From Petrosia ficiformis (taxonomy: Eukaryota > Porifera > Demospongiae > Haplosclerida > Petrosiidae): 64,000 bases of DNA. Under the pieces are notes generated by a model, which saw nothing but the letters and a program-made list of their open reading frames with translations, did no database searches and was not told the DNA's origin. Where the stretch lies: contig OX345636.1 of the NCBI GenBank assembly GCA_947044365.1, positions 52,508,746 to 52,572,745 on the forward strand. The letters run 5' to 3'. Made by a program: the position numbers and the translations under genes. Shown here in pieces: positions 1-12,714 of this stretch (position 1 is the first letter of the stretch; every line of letters starts with the position of its first letter).

Positions 1-185
1 ACTAGTCACACCATTGTCATGACTAGATTTAGACCTGCAATATCTTCTCACTTTTGTGCCATGTATCATCAATATCATAACATCCATCATCACTTTCTTT
101 ACTGATATGTATGCTATATTATTTGTTTTGTTGGTCTCTTCTGCTTTGTCAGTGTTTATATAGGTTATAGGTGTTCAGGTCAGAG

Positions 186-275
186 CATAAGTACACAAGC
201 ACAAACACAAACACAAGCACAAGCACAAGCACAAGCACAAGCACAAGTACAAGTACAAGCACAAATACAAGTATT
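186..275. repeat. ACAAGC hexanucleotide array
   Basis: About 14 head-to-tail copies of a 6-bp unit, mostly ACAAGC with ACAAAC and ACAAGT variants. Confidence 0.85.
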
Positions 276-620
276 AACATTTCTGCATGTGCTTAACCCT
301 AAGCACAAGCCCTTTGTTAGAGTACTTAATTACTTTAAAGCACTTGAAAGTGCTACTACAGCTGTCATTGTCTTGATTATACACCTGCTATCACACATGT
401 GCTGATAAGGGTAGTTGTATACCCTCTTACAGTACATGTAGTTGCAAGGAAAAGTGGTAAATATCAGAATGTACATGTAACTAACTACAAGCACAGAAAA
501 TTAACATTTGTGCTTAAATTGACAAAGGGCTTTGAAGCACTTCAAATAAAGCACTTCATAAACTGTGCTTAAGCCCAGAAAGTGCTTGACACAACCCGGC
601 CAAGTACCAGACCTGATATC

Positions 621-709
621 CATTACAATCATTACAATCATTACAATCATTACAATCATTACAATCATAACAATCATTACAATCATTACAATCATTACAA
701 CAATTACAA
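621..709. repeat. 9-bp minisatellite, unit ATTACAATC
   Basis: Nine to ten tandem copies of ATTACAATC with few substitutions, ending in a TACATG run. The period is a multiple of three, so both strands stay open and give artefactual repetitive peptides (IVM.. and HYN..). Confidence 0.9.
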
Positions 710-1773
710 TCTACATGTACATGTACATGTGTATATAACCAATAAAACAATACCATATTTACTTACCAGTTTTATCCAAATGCTTATCGACTTTTTGATT
801 CTTCTAAAAGGAAATAATTACCAAATCTCAATACTAGTAACAGAATCAGACTTTTTAATGTACTAATAATAAACATAATCACTATACAAATATGAGTAGG
901 TTTATATGATTAGGAATGTATAAATATTGTACACATAGAGCAATAGATTGTGTGGTAGAACTATATTATGTAGGTAATCAGATATGTCCGTATGGGTATA
1001 AATTTTTGAGGGGGACTAAATTTCGCTGTTTTCGCTATGCTTTGGCTCCCACAAAATTAAATTCTCTGGAAATTTTTTTATGCCACACCCACTTTTTTTA
1101 CACGTGTACGCGAGTGTGAAACATGTACAAACATGGCTTTGCTCAGATACCTTCGTCCTGTTGATGATGTTTTGGATCCCAATGTTCCTTTGTCAGAAAT
1201 TGTGCCTTCACAAGTGATTGCCTAATGCTTCATTATCAGCAGGAAGAGAGTAAGGCAAGCGCTTGAAAATTTAATAGTTCCAGGGCTACGCCCACCTCTA
1301 TACTCACCTGCATAACTTCTGCATTTTAAATACCAGTGACTTTTAACCCACTTAATTAGACAGAAGACCATCTAAGAAAGCTGTATATACAACAAACATG
1401 CTTCGATGGCTACAGGAAAGCAGCAAGGTGAGTGTTTAGTAGTCTAGTGCCAACACCCACAATTAGCATCTCTTTATCGCTTTTGTTAGGCAAGTACATG
1501 TAGCTTTGATTTTTGGGCTGCTTTAAACTAAATAAACATCTTCATGTTGTGAGCATGTCAGTTTCTTTTTTATTCCATGATTTCATCCTATATTTGGAAT
1601 CAGAATATGTCAACAAATTTCTTTTGCACTATGCCCACAAATGGGAACAATTGCAAATGGGTAAATAATAATTATTCCAACCGCGAAAATGAAACCCCTA
1701 CAAAAGCTGAAAATGTGAAAATTAAACACCTCGAAAATGTATACCCATACGGGTATATAGTATGGACAGCAGT

Positions 1774-1989
1774 GTTTTCGATAAGCACATATGGTGCACC
1801 ACTGGCCCATGGAGCTACTTTTTTGGACACTTCACAGTTCTCTCTTCAAGCCAGTGGCAAAGTTAATTATGATTATATTGTCACTAACAGCATTAAGTCT
1901 TTATTAATTGGCTCAAGATGTTTTTCCAATGCGCACACACTAAACATTTTTGAGCCAATTTGGCCCATGCTTCAAAACTTATCAAAAAC
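1774..1989. mobile_element. MITE with TTTTTGATAAG ends, copy 1
   Basis: Terminal inverted repeats read GTTTTCGATAAG on the left and CTTATCAAAAAC on the right. The roughly 216-bp interior has no coding capacity of its own. The internal landmarks (a CCACTGGCCCA block and GAGCCAATTTGGCCCATGC near the right end) recur in five other near-complete copies in this window. The family is non-autonomous; the transposase superfamily cannot be named from this sequence. Confidence 0.75.
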
Positions 1990-2112
1990 TATGATGGTCA
2001 GGTTTCATTTAGAAAATTTGTTGAAGTGTGAATTTGAAAGATTTTAGAGGGTGACATACAGGGCTATAATAGTGTGCATATTGGCAAAATAATCTAAGAT
2101 GTGCAAAACTCT

Positions 2113-2168
2113 AGCAAGGGGGGCAAATGACCCCTCCCACCACACCCCCCCTCTAAATGAAACTCTGA
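2113..2168 (-). mobile_element. Fragment of a G-run transposon end
   Basis: Read on the minus strand it starts AGAGTTTCATTTAGAG and runs into G7. The same start (CAGGGTTTCATTTAG followed by a G run) occurs at 53466. These look like ends of one dispersed element family. Confidence 0.45.
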
Positions 2169-2227
2169 TAGTGTAGTGATGTAATTACACATTATACATA
2201 TATTCATGTTATGACAAGTAATGAAAA

Positions 2228-2320
2228 TTACATAATTTTACACACCATAGCCTCTTCTAGTAATTGCACACATTCCTCGTTTTGTAATCTTTTTGCTAAA
2301 TCCAGAGCTGTATCTCCCTT
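2228..2320 (-). CDS. Ankyrin gene, last visible exon
   Basis: The exon follows an acceptor reading TTATTTACAG. It encodes KGDTALDLAKRLQNEE, then CVQLLEEAMVCKIM and a TAA stop (2228-2230). The GDTALDLA segment and the LLEEA helix are a typical closing ankyrin repeat, in phase 0 like all the upstream exons. An alternative is a weak donor (ATG followed by GTGTGT) that would end the exon earlier, still in phase 0, and continue the gene to the left. No clear AATAAA was seen just downstream on this strand, so the true 3' end is uncertain. The preceding exon (9734-9832) ends in phase 0 and joins without a stop. Confidence 0.7.
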   Translation of the reverse strand, partial: KGDTALDLAKRLQNEECVQLLEEAMVCKIM

Positions 2321-2537
2321 CTGTAAATAATGACATGTAATAAAACAATTATAAGTGTGATTATAAATATATGTAAAATATAATCACACTTATTATCTAT
2401 ATTATAATTATACAGTATATTTACATGTACATACTTATGTATAAAATATTATGAATATAATTTGATTCCTAAATATAATAAGTTTGTGACAGTAAATTCC
2501 TAAAGATGAGTTTATGAAAACTAACATGTAAACATCT

Positions 2538-3060
2538 CTACCAAGAGATAATTATTATACATAATTTACATATAATTATAATTTATACAAACAATGTCCT
2601 TTTAATGATATTTAAATAGTATCAGGTTTATAATTAGCTCAATTCAAGTGTACATTCATATCAGTAATGTAGTCAATGGATAATATGTGAATGTTTTGTT
2701 ATATCATTGATCATATACTAAATATTATAATAAAGTAGATCATCAGAAACTTAATATAAACAGAATGATGATCCAGTGAATGAAGATTGAAATACAAGAG
2801 AACAGACTAGATGAGAGAAGTCTAAGCAACACTAGAACTAAGATAATTATTATCACTAATGAATGTGGCTACTATGTGTAGTTATAAAATACAAGTACAA
2901 CAAATAATTTTCAGTATTGCTTAGCCCTTCTTTTGTTTTTATATGTTACACACTCTTTATTCAGTTGATCATCATGATCTTTGTATCATACAGTACATGA
3001 TAAATTGAACTCTCTAAAGATGTTCATTTATTAGAATATTCAATAGTAGCTCAATACTAC
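2538..3060. repeat. Duplicated block b1, copy A
   Basis: About 520 bp, near-identical and co-linear with 25181-25708 apart from small indels. It starts at CTACCAAGAGATAATTATTA and ends at CTCAATACTAC. The left junction is sharp: the paralogous copy is joined there to block b3 instead. Confidence 0.9.
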
Positions 3061-3225
3061 ATGTATATATATAGTGTTATTGTATAATTACTAGATAGTC
3101 TGGTGTTACCACTCACTTTACATATGAGGAAGTGGTTTGAGGACAAGTGTATACATGTATATCAGACTTTTACAAGCTGGTTGGAAGATCGATTAAGGTG
3201 GGGCTACTTGCTTTGTAAGTGTGTA

Positions 3226-3735
3226 TAGGGCTGGGCAATGAATACTATCATATCTTGGTATAGTAGTATGGGATTCAAGGGACAGCTTTTTTGATTCAGT
3301 AGATTTCTGTTTACTATTTTGCTACTAGGAGTATGTAATTTTGACATAGCAGTAAATGGAATCTCATATTGGAAGTATTTCCAGAATATTTGATTTTCTT
3401 TTTATATTCACAACCTACATGTAGGATTATCTGGTTCTGCAAATTTCCTTCTATTACAGGTAAACAGAAATACTGCTAAACATCATGCTTAGAACCTTCC
3501 AATGGAAGAACTTCTAGTTCACAATCTAGAGCTACGTCACTTGTAGAATCAGATGCCATTTTATTTACACTTCTCCCACAAGTTGCAATGTGGGTGTGGT
3601 GATTAGTGTGCACATGTGCATGCACAATCCCACATGTTTACTATAGTGATAGAGAATTTGGACTATCGCTATCACAATAATAGTGCTGACGATAACAATT
3701 AACAGTCAGACTGCCATCACTATCGCCCGGCCCTA
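3226..3735. mobile_element. hAT-like MITE with TAGGGCTGGGC ends
   Basis: Left end TAGGGCTGGGCAATGA and right end ATCGCCCGGCCCTA form imperfect terminal inverted repeats; the interior is non-coding. The right flank is GTATTAAT. The paralogous locus at about 7483-7500 has GTATTAAT immediately before its own TAGGGCTGGGC end. Together these imply an 8-bp target duplication, which is characteristic of hAT elements. Confidence 0.65.
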
Positions 3736-4498
3736 GTATTAATAACTTTAGATCATTGGTTAATAAACTACTGAAATTACAAAAATGGACAAGTTGTACT
3801 CTATTACAAAATAATTTTGATCAAATGATTAGCTACAATTGGTAACCACTCCACCATTTTGTACAGGAAGTCAATCAAATTTGATATCCAGGATGAGATA
3901 CATGTATCATGAATTCAAAATTTTGTTGGCTTCCTGTACAAAATGGCTGAATAGTAAGTTATTAAAGGTACATAAAATTTGGTTACAAGTATAAAAGTGC
4001 AACAAGACAAACAAGGAAGAAAGAGAGGAATGACATCTGAACTCGTTTTAATTTATAGCGATGAATATCACTCTCTGTCATCATCTTCATCACCACAACC
4101 TCTACTACCACCATTCAAAACATCTAAGTGTGTACCTTCATTGATGGAAGATTCACCTATCAAATGTGAAGATTCCAGTGACAAGACTACTCGTATGACG
4201 TTACTTATTTATTTACACAATGTACATTGTAAGTGATACTTAATGAGTTGCTATATGTCACTTATGTAGATACTTTGTTACCTATGTACTGTACATGTAT
4301 TTGTTAAGTTACTTAATAAGTTACTATATATGATGTAACTACTTTTGTTTCATTGTATGTCAATATTGATTATTGTTACAAAGAATAATGAGCTGTTCAC
4401 CTCTCATCTTTATACATGTACACTTGTTCAGTCTAGAATCTTCACATTTGGTAGGTAAATATTCCACTAATGAAGGTACAAACTTTGTTTTTTTTTTT

Positions 4499-6269
4499 GC
4501 ACACGATATAATATTAAAATTACATATTAAATTCAATTACCAAACATTTAATAATAGTTATCAACTTCCAGTTCAGTTCCGTTCCGTTCCATTCCACATT
4601 CAGTTTCATTCTGTTCCGGGTTTTATACCCTCCCAATTTACAGTACATTGAACATTGTACATGTATTTGTTACATGTGAGGTGGAGCTTATAAGAGTGTG
4701 GATTGAGGTTGAGTAATCTGGTAATATACATGTACATGTACGTCCCAGACCCTTCCTCCTACCAGTGAAGAGGCAATGCCATCAGACTACATGTAATTAC
4801 TAGACACGTACATGTGTACACATTCTTGTATACAGTAGCCCTCAATAAATAGTTCACACAGTGTTATTGTAGTACGTATGTACTAAGTATGTTCCACCAT
4901 ATTAATTACGGCAATATTTTAATTATAATATGTACATATATGTAAAACGCATAGCACATTAGCCTCATGACTGTTGGCACTGACCACTGCTCTTTCAAAA
5001 ACTCACTTTGTTGCTTTCCTCTGACTAACGAAGCATGTACATGTACATATACATGTATTTGGTATCTACGACTTTGTTAGAAGCTCCCCTGTCTAATTAA
5101 GGAAGTTAGAAGTCTGTGTTGTGTAAAATGTGAAGTTACACAGGTATAAGCAAAGGTGTGGGTGTTGCCCTTTAGACTACTAAACTTTTAAGCTCCCGCC
5201 TTGCTATATATGTTCCTGCTGATAGTGCATCATATATACATTTAACATCTATACATGTGTAGCTTTCTTAACAACTCTTCTTTCCAGCAAAGTACATGTA
5301 AGTTACAGACTCTAGTTATATAAAATGGGAGAGTTATACATGTATATGTAGAGGTAAAGAAAGGTTAGTTAGTTAGTAGTAGAAGGTGGAGCTCAAATGT
5401 CACTGCTGTTCATTATTTTATTAAGTGTAGTATGCATAATAATATGCTTTTTCAGTGTTTATGGAGTGTAGAGCACTACTTGTGTACTACAACAATGCTA
5501 CGTGAACATTTTATTGAGGGCTACTGTACATGTTACCCACATATACACCATAACGAGACATTTATAACTGGTTTTTATGTGTATATAAACATGTCTGTAT
5601 TAAAATACTACCTACACATAATGTTTATATGGTGGAATGAAATATAAACTTCTATTAAAAGTTTTAAGTCATGCATGGAAACTAAGAAGGTCATTTTTCT
5701 TCATGAATCTCATGAAGTGTTTATCCAATATATTTGGAAAGGATTATGTCACCAAAATGGTAAAAGACAGAGAGTACTTACATTGAGACTAATTCCTTTA
5801 TAGGCTGTAAATTAATACATACACATGTACTTCAGAGATTTTGATAAGTTTTGAAGCATGGGCCAAATTGGCTCAACAATGGTTAGTGCGTGTGCCATTG
5901 AGAATACATCTTGAACCGAGTAACAAAGAGTTAATGCTGTTACTGACAATATAATTGTAATTAACTGCACCACTGGCCCAAATAGAGAACTGTGCAGCGC
6001 CAAATAAGAAGCTCTTTGGGCCAATGGTGCGTCATATAAGCTTATCAAAAATACTGATGTACTTGTATACATACTAAATGTATATAGTATATAATAGTCT
6101 TGCATGGCTGATAATTATATTGATAAAATGAGGAAGCCTCTGGGGAAACTGTGATGCAATTTGTTTCAAACAAGAATGTAATAGTCCAGAATAATGTCAA
6201 TTAATTGATGAATTCCCATGACGCTACATGAGCAAGATTTTGAAAACATTTTATAGGTTTATTATATCT
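4499..6269. repeat. Duplicated block b3, copy A
   Basis: About 1.75 kb co-linear with 23479-25180, differing by substitutions and short indels, often of the TACATG hexamer. It includes a TTTTTGATAAG MITE and the segment beginning CCCAGACCCTTCCTCCTACC. That segment also recurs at about 8.52, 11.62 and 27.47 kb, so its core exists in five copies. Confidence 0.88.
5837..6052. mobile_element. MITE with TTTTTGATAAG ends, copy 2
   Basis: Starts ATTTTGATAAGTTTTGAAGC and ends AGCTTATCAAAAAT. It lies in block b3 and is the duplicate of the copy at 24752-24967. A 97-residue minus frame through it is a by-product of the element. Confidence 0.78.
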
Positions 6270-6666
6270 TTAAAATTTGAACACATTCAGAATTCTAACT
6301 TACTTTGTTGGATAGAAGATCATCTAATAAAGCCACAGAAACCAGAATGGTTGTTTGTTATTGCAATACAGCAAGGCAAGTGTCTGAATGTTCTGTATAG
6401 TCTCCAGTTACACTATAATACATTTTCTTTTGGTGAAAGTCATATGACCAAACGAATTTGATTGGCTCTGTGATAAATCTTCCAGCAGAAATGTTACAAT
6501 TTCCCCAGATGTTGGCTCATTTTATGATACAATGCATGTTAGCCACATGAGACTAAGTACATGACTACATGTTCATAATGTATGTATAATATATATGTAT
6601 ACACTGTATACATATATACTAGTACTTATACTTGTTATTATAAACCTTGTTGACTTTATAATACCT

Positions 6667-6940
6667 GTACATGTACACACTACAGTAATGATGGTAGTAC
6701 CATCTACATGTACATGTAGTAGATGTTCATTTGTACATGTACACACTACAGTAATGATGGTAGTACCATCTACATTGTACATGTACATGTAGTAGATGTT
6801 CATTTGTACATGTACACACTACAGTAATGATTGTAGTACCATCTACATGTACATGTAGTAGATGTTCATTTGTACATGTACACACTACAGTAATGATTGT
6901 AGTACCATCTACATGTACATGTACACACTACAGTAATGAT
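6667..6940. repeat. 66-bp minisatellite
   Basis: Four full and one partial copies of a 66-bp unit containing ACACTACAGTAATGATGGTA and GTAGTAGATGTTCATTTG, spaced by TACATG words. It replaces the left end of the MITE that is intact in the paralogous copy at 25763. Confidence 0.9.
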
Positions 6941-8988
6941 GTCTTAAGTAAAAAGATGGCTTTACATCAAGCTCAGGGAATGAATGTTGTAAAGAAAAAA
7001 AAACACAAAAAGTTGTGTTTGGTCTTACTTGGGACTACAGGCAACAGAAGATTGTATTATGATTGAGTCAGAACAAGAGGCCCGTTTGTTACAAGTGTAA
7101 AAAATCAGTCTAAGCCAAAGGTGGGAATACTACAAATCTCTTTGATTATAACCATGATAATCGTGAATATATACTGTATGATTATCATATCATCAATTCT
7201 CATAATCGCCCAACACTACATGTATGTACATGTATGAGAGATTAAGAATCTACTTGGAAGACTCATTCATTGAGTAATGTACATGTATGTACTCAGTGAA
7301 AAGATTATTATCAACTACATAGTGAGCTAAGGTGTCATTGTATAATTACTAGATAGTCTGGTGTTACCACTCACTTTACATATGAGGAAGTGGTCTGAGG
7401 ACAAGTGTATACATGTACATGTATATCAGACTTTTACAAGCTGGAAGGTTGATTGAGGTGGGGTTACTTGCTTTGTAAGTGTGTATTAATTAGGGCTGGG
7501 CAATAGTGACTGAATTACAAAAATGAACAAGTTGTACTCTACCACAAAATAATTTTGATCAAATGTTAGCTCCGCTATTTTGTACAGGAAGTCAATCAAA
7601 TTTGGTATCCAGGATGAGATATCATTAATTCCACATTTTGTTGGCTTCCTGTTCAAAATGGCTGAATAGTGACTGACTAAAGGTAAGTGTTTAATAAAAT
7701 TTGGTTACATGTATAATATAATTTTGATGGGAAGGTAGAAAACTTGGAACAGAACGGAACCGGAAATTAATAACTACATTAAATAAAATTATTTAATCTT
7801 AATATTATTAGTATGTGCAAAAAGACAAATGTGGAAGCAAGAGAGGAATGACTTCTGAACTTATTTTAATTTGTAGCGATGAGTATGACTCTCTGTCATC
7901 ATCTTCATCACCACCACCATTCAAAATATCTAAGTGTGTATCTTGGAAGATTCATCTACCAAATGTAAAGATTCTAGTGATGAGACTATTCATATGAAGT
8001 TACTTATTTATTTATAATGAGTTGCTATATATCACTTATGTAGATACTTTGTTACCTATGCACTTGTTAAGTTACTTAATAAATTACTATATATGATGTA
8101 ACTACTTTTGTATGGTTGTATGTCAATATTGAGATTGATCATTATTGGTAGACAAATATTCCACTAATAAAGGTACAGACTTTGTTTGGTTTTTTTTTGT
8201 GCATGATATAATATTAAAATTACTTAACCCTTAGAGCACTGATGTCACATATAATATTAAATAAATTCAATTACCAACCATATAATAATAGTTATCAACT
8301 TCCAGTTCCGTTCCATTCCATTCCACATTCAGTTTCATTCCATTCTGGGTTTTATACCCTCTCAATTGTTATACCAGTTATAATGTATAATACAAAGAAT
8401 ATTATTCACATTGAACATTGTATTTGTTACATGTGATGTGGAGCTAGTGGTTTGAAGTGGAGTAATCTGGTACATGTATTATAGTACATGTATTATATAC
8501 ATGTGTATGTACATATATGTCCCAGACCCTTCCTCCTACCAGTGAAGAGGCAATGCCATCAGACTACATGTAATTACTAGACACATACATGTGTACACAT
8601 TCTTGTATACAGTAGCCCTCAATAAAAAGTTCACACAGTGTTATTGTAGTACGTACATGTACATGTATGTACTAAGTATGTTGCACCATGTTAACTACTA
8701 ACTATGGTAACATTTTAATTTTAATATGTACACTGTACATACGTACATGTACAACACATAGTGCACTATTATAGCCTCGTGGCTGTTGGTACTGACCACT
8801 GCACTTTCAAACACTCCCTTTGCTGCTTTCCTCTGACTAATGAAACATGTATTTGGTATCTACAACTTTGTTAGAAGCTCCCCTGTAAGTAAGTTAGTAG
8901 TCTATATAAACTGTAAAATGAGTAAGTTATACAGGTAAGTAAAGGTGTGGGTGTTGCCCTTTGGTATACTAAACTTGTAAGCATTCGC

Positions 8989-9043
8989 CTTGCTATCTTC
9001 TTGCTATCTTCTTGCTATCTTCTTGCTATCTTCTTGCTATCTT
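8989..9043. repeat. 11-bp minisatellite, 5 units
   Basis: Five copies of CTTGCTATCTT. The paralogous site at 27942 has nine units, that at about 12083 has one, and that at about 5206 has a degenerate one. Confidence 0.92.
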
Positions 9044-9733
9044 CTTGCTGATAGTGAATCACATATTTAACATCTATAGCTTTCTTAACAACTCTTCTTT
9101 CCAGCAAAGTACATGTAAGTTAGAAACTCTAGTTATATAAAATTGGAGAGTTATATATGTAGAGGTGAGAAAGGTTAGTTAGTTAGTAGTAGAAGGTGGA
9201 GCTCAAATGTCACTGCTGTTTATTATTTTATTAAGTGTAGTATGCATAATAATATGCTCTTTCAGTGTTTTATGGAGTGTAGAGTACTACTTGTGTACTA
9301 CAACAAATGGTACGTGAAGTTCTTATTGAGGGCTACTGTACATGTTACCCACATATACACCAAAACAAGACATTTATAACTGGTTTTTATGTGTATATAT
9401 TCATGAATCTCATGATGTGTTTATCCAATATAATTATTTGGAAAGGATAAAAATAATCATGTCATCAAAATGGTAAAAGACAGAGAGTACTTACAATTAA
9501 TCCATTTACATTATATTACTGGAGACTAATGTAAATCATATTCCATGTAAATATCATACTTGTGACACTGTTATATCATACAAGGTAGTTATATATTATA
9601 ACACAGATCTGTATAGTAGATTAGCCCTTCTTTATAATCACAAAATTCAATTACTAATGAAAATATGTATTACCACCGGAATTAGTACAATAACATAATG
9701 AATACTATAGTATAGTGTGTTATTAGAACTAAC

Positions 9734-9832
9734 ATTATCCTGTGTATCCAATTTTGATCCATGACGTATTAGTGCAGATAGTGCATCTACACTGTTGTTA
9801 ATAGCAGCCTGATGAGTAGGTGTCTGTCCATC
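9734..9832 (-). CDS. Ankyrin-repeat exon (duplicate of 28729-28827)
   Basis: This exon is exactly 99 bp, 33 codons, between a TTTTACATAG acceptor and a GTTAGT donor. It encodes DGQTPTHQAAINNSVDALSA, then LIRHGSKLDTQDN. The TPTHQAA start, the LIRHGSKLD turn and the 33-residue length match the ankyrin consensus G-TPLHxAA...LLxxGAdvn. Phase 0 at both ends makes it a cassette that can be duplicated or skipped without breaking the frame. It differs from the 28.8-kb exon at four bases, giving three amino-acid changes (D/Y, Q/R, A/V). It lies in block b4. Confidence 0.82.
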
Positions 9833-11207
9833 CTATGTAAAAGAAATAATAAAAGTAATTCTTTAGATTTTGTACAATCAATTCATATTAGAAATGCATG
9901 ACTCATTTACTAATCATAATTATATTAAACAATTTAGTGTCTTGATAGGATACTACATTTAACATCATGTTGATTAAGTAGGGAGGAATGTAACTGAATT
10001 ATAAGATATAAACTAATGAGAATTCAAACAAGATTATGTAAGTATACACAATGGTATGGTGATACTCTTTATAATCTGAATTAGATACAATGAAGATATA
10101 AAAGTACATGATACATGTGTATAATGTATACAAAAGAGAATATCTACATAAAACAAATGATTATTATTAAAATGTTCATTATTAATTATAAAAGATGATA
10201 GAATTTATTATCTGGAAGATCAATAGTTGTTATTACTAAATACAAAATGTAGTTGTTCTCTTATATATAGTGTAATAATAGTAGGTGTATCAAGCTAAGA
10301 ATTTACTTAACAATGCTACATTTATACAAACACTCTGTTCCAATTATTTCAGGTGACATGTGAATATAAATTAATTAATAGTGGTTATGTACATCTACAT
10401 CTACATGTATGTGTACCAGGTCTGGGTTCAATTACAAAAGGCCAATTACAATTACAGCTTCAATTATTGTCAGTGTAGCTACCACTGGTTAATTACAATT
10501 ACAATTATGTGACATTCAACTACAATTACATGTACAGTCGCATGCAATTACAATATAATTACAGCAATACCTCTAAGCCGGTAGCATAAATTCTAAAATG
10601 AAAGTGTCTACATGTATAATAACCATTACATTTTAATAATTTGGTATAGAATGAATGAATCAAAGTAAAATCCTTATGATTGAAAATAGCATCAATACAA
10701 ATGTTTCAATTACAGTACAATTACAACTACATAATTGTAATTGTAATTGACCTCAATTACAATTGTAATTGTAAGTGAACCCATATCTGATTATTATCAC
10801 AAAATTTCTTGGGAATTGTTAAAGAAATAAAAGCATGTGTGTGACTATGTGTATATGTGATTACATGTAGAGGAATAGTTATAGCTTATGTAGAAAAAGC
10901 ATGTATATATATGTACATGAAATATAACTACCATGCAATATGTGACCTAATTTTTGCAAAGGGACACTTTCCTGTAAAACAATTTTGATCAAAATAATAA
11001 TAATAGCTCATACGTAAGTCCACTATTTTGTACTGAAATTCAGTATCTAAGAAGATTAATACCTTCCTGATACCAAATGTTATTAAATGAGCAATTGAAG
11101 GAAGTGTTTCATCTAAAGTATTTTTGGAGTATAGTTGTACTAGTTGTACTAGTTGTACTAGTTTTGTGAGTTCCTGTTGCTCTAAAACCAAAACCAACTC
11201 ATGAACT

Positions 11208-11371
11208 CAGGGGTGTGGAAACACCCAGTCATGCAGGACATTGTCCGATAAATCTAGTGAATGTCCGGCAAATTAAAACTGAACTGTATACAAAGTACAT
11301 GGGGAGCAGGACAAGAGTAGTGAAAACAAGCCAGAATGTCCGGCAATTGGCTCACTATTTCCACACCCCTG
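11208..11371. mobile_element. hAT MITE, 164 bp, perfect ends and target duplication
   Basis: Perfect 14-bp terminal inverted repeats CAGGGGTGTGGAAA and TTTCCACACCCCTG, flanked by 8-bp direct repeats CATGAACT (11200-11207 and 11372-11379). The paralogous sequence at about 31627-31660 reads straight through CATGAACT once, giving the empty site. The interior is non-coding. Confidence 0.93.
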
Positions 11372-11616
11372 CATGAACTGTTGCATTTTGCTCATGCTTA
11401 TTAAGGAAATTAAATGGCAATATAGAGTGGTTTTTGTATCTTATAATATCAATGGGGGCGTGATATGTGTCCGGTATACGAAATAGCGAGGTGTCCGTAT
11501 TTCAGAGGGATCCAATCTATGGGCATCTATGGAAGTGTGTTTGGGACTGCAAGAAAGTGTCCGTCTTAGAGAGGTGTCCGCTATTGGGAGGTGTCCGCTA
11601 ATGTACATGTACATGC

Positions 11617-12410
11617 ATGTCCCAGACCCTTCCTCCTACCAGTGAAGAGGCAATGCCATCAGACTACATGTAATTACTAGACACATATATGTGTACACAT
11701 TTTTGTATATGGTAGCCCTCAATAAAAAGTTCACACAGTGTTATTGTAGTACGTACATGTATGTACTAAGTATGTTCCACCATATTAATTATAGCAACAT
11801 TTTAATTTTAATATGTACATATATGTACAACGCATAGCACATTAGTCTCATGACTGTTGGCACTGACCACTGCTATTTCAAACACTCGCTTTGTTGCTTT
11901 CCTCTGATTAACGAAGCATGTACATGTACAGATACATGTATTTGGTATCTATGACTTTGTTAGAAGCTCCCCTGTATAATTAAGGAAGTTAGAAGTCTGT
12001 GTTGTGTAAAATGTGAAGTTACACAGGTATAAGCAAAGGTGTGGGTGTTGCCCTTTAGACTACTAAACTTTTAAGCACCTGCCTTGCTATCTTCCTGCTG
12101 ATAGTGCATCATATACACATTTAACATCTATACATGTATAGCTTTCTTAACAACTCTTCTTTCCAGCAAAGTACATGTAAGTTACAGACTCTAGTTATAT
12201 AAAATGGGAGAGTTATATATGTAGAGGTAAAGAAAGGTTAGTTAGTTAGTAGTAGAAGGTGGAGCTCAAATGTCACTGCTGTTCATTATTTTATTAAGTG
12301 TAGTATGCATAATAATATGCTCTTTCAGTGTTTTATGGAGTGTAGAGTACTACTTGTGTACTACAACAATGCTACATGAACTTATTATTGAGGGCTACTG
12401 TACATGTTCA
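11617..12410. repeat. Partial third copy of the b3 core
   Basis: Begins TGTCCCAGACCCTTCCTCCT and runs co-linear with 4738-5530 and 23715-24450. It ends near the CTACTGTACATGTT motif. It contains one version of the small hydrophobic frame (12270-12473). Confidence 0.85.
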
Positions 12411-12714
12411 TACTGTATGTATAATATACATACATACATATTAGTACTTGTACTTGTTATTATAATACTATAATACATGTACATGTAGTACATGTAGTAC
12501 ATGTAAATGTACATACTACAGTAATAATGGTACTACCATCTACATGTACTGTACATGTATATAGGATGGCTTGCAAAAAATGGCCATCAATACATTTCAA
12601 TTGACATTATGTTTGATACTTTTATAAACTGTTTCACAATGTTTTGATTTTCATAGTAATAATAAAGAAATCAATATAATCATATACAGAGAAAAAATGT
12701 ATTCCTATGGACAG

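Larger units (their letters stand above)
1..2227. other. Left flank beyond the ankyrin gene's last seen exon
   Basis: No gene is recognised here. It holds an ACAAGC-type hexamer array, a 9-bp minisatellite, one TTTTTGATAAG-ended MITE (1774-1989) and a G-run transposon fragment near 2113-2168. The longest open frame (1577-2047, plus) runs straight through the MITE and is not considered coding. If the exon at 2228-2320 splices onward, later ankyrin-gene exons would lie to the left of position 1 or be hidden here. Confidence 0.5.
2321..9733 (-). other. Ankyrin gene intron, 7.4 kb
   Basis: Nothing coding is recognised. Contents: block b1 (2538-3060), a hAT-like MITE (3226-3735), a block related to 7.5-8.5 kb, block b3 (4499-6269) with a TTTTTGATAAG MITE, a 66-bp minisatellite (6667-6940), and the left part of block b4 (from 6941). 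The word TACATG is everywhere. Short frames at 3979-4236 and 7815-7997 are copies of one repeated segment and lack any recognised domain. Confidence 0.65.
6941..10990. repeat. Duplicated block b4, copy A, with an ankyrin exon
   Basis: About 4 kb co-linear with 25892-30530 from GTCTTAAGTAAAAAGATGG onwards. It includes the ankyrin exon at 9734-9832 and its splice sites. The other copy contains an extra 533-bp insertion (28916-29448) that is absent here. The scarcity of mismatches suggests a recent duplication. Confidence 0.92.

Noticed and set aside
501..866. Overlapping frames on both strands with IVMIVM and HYNHYN repeats
   Set aside because: Artefacts of the 9-bp ATTACAATC array.
5812..6105. 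97-residue minus frame, and its relatives at 24727-25080 and 1577-2047
   Set aside because: They run through copies of the TTTTTGATAAG MITE and end at different places in each copy.
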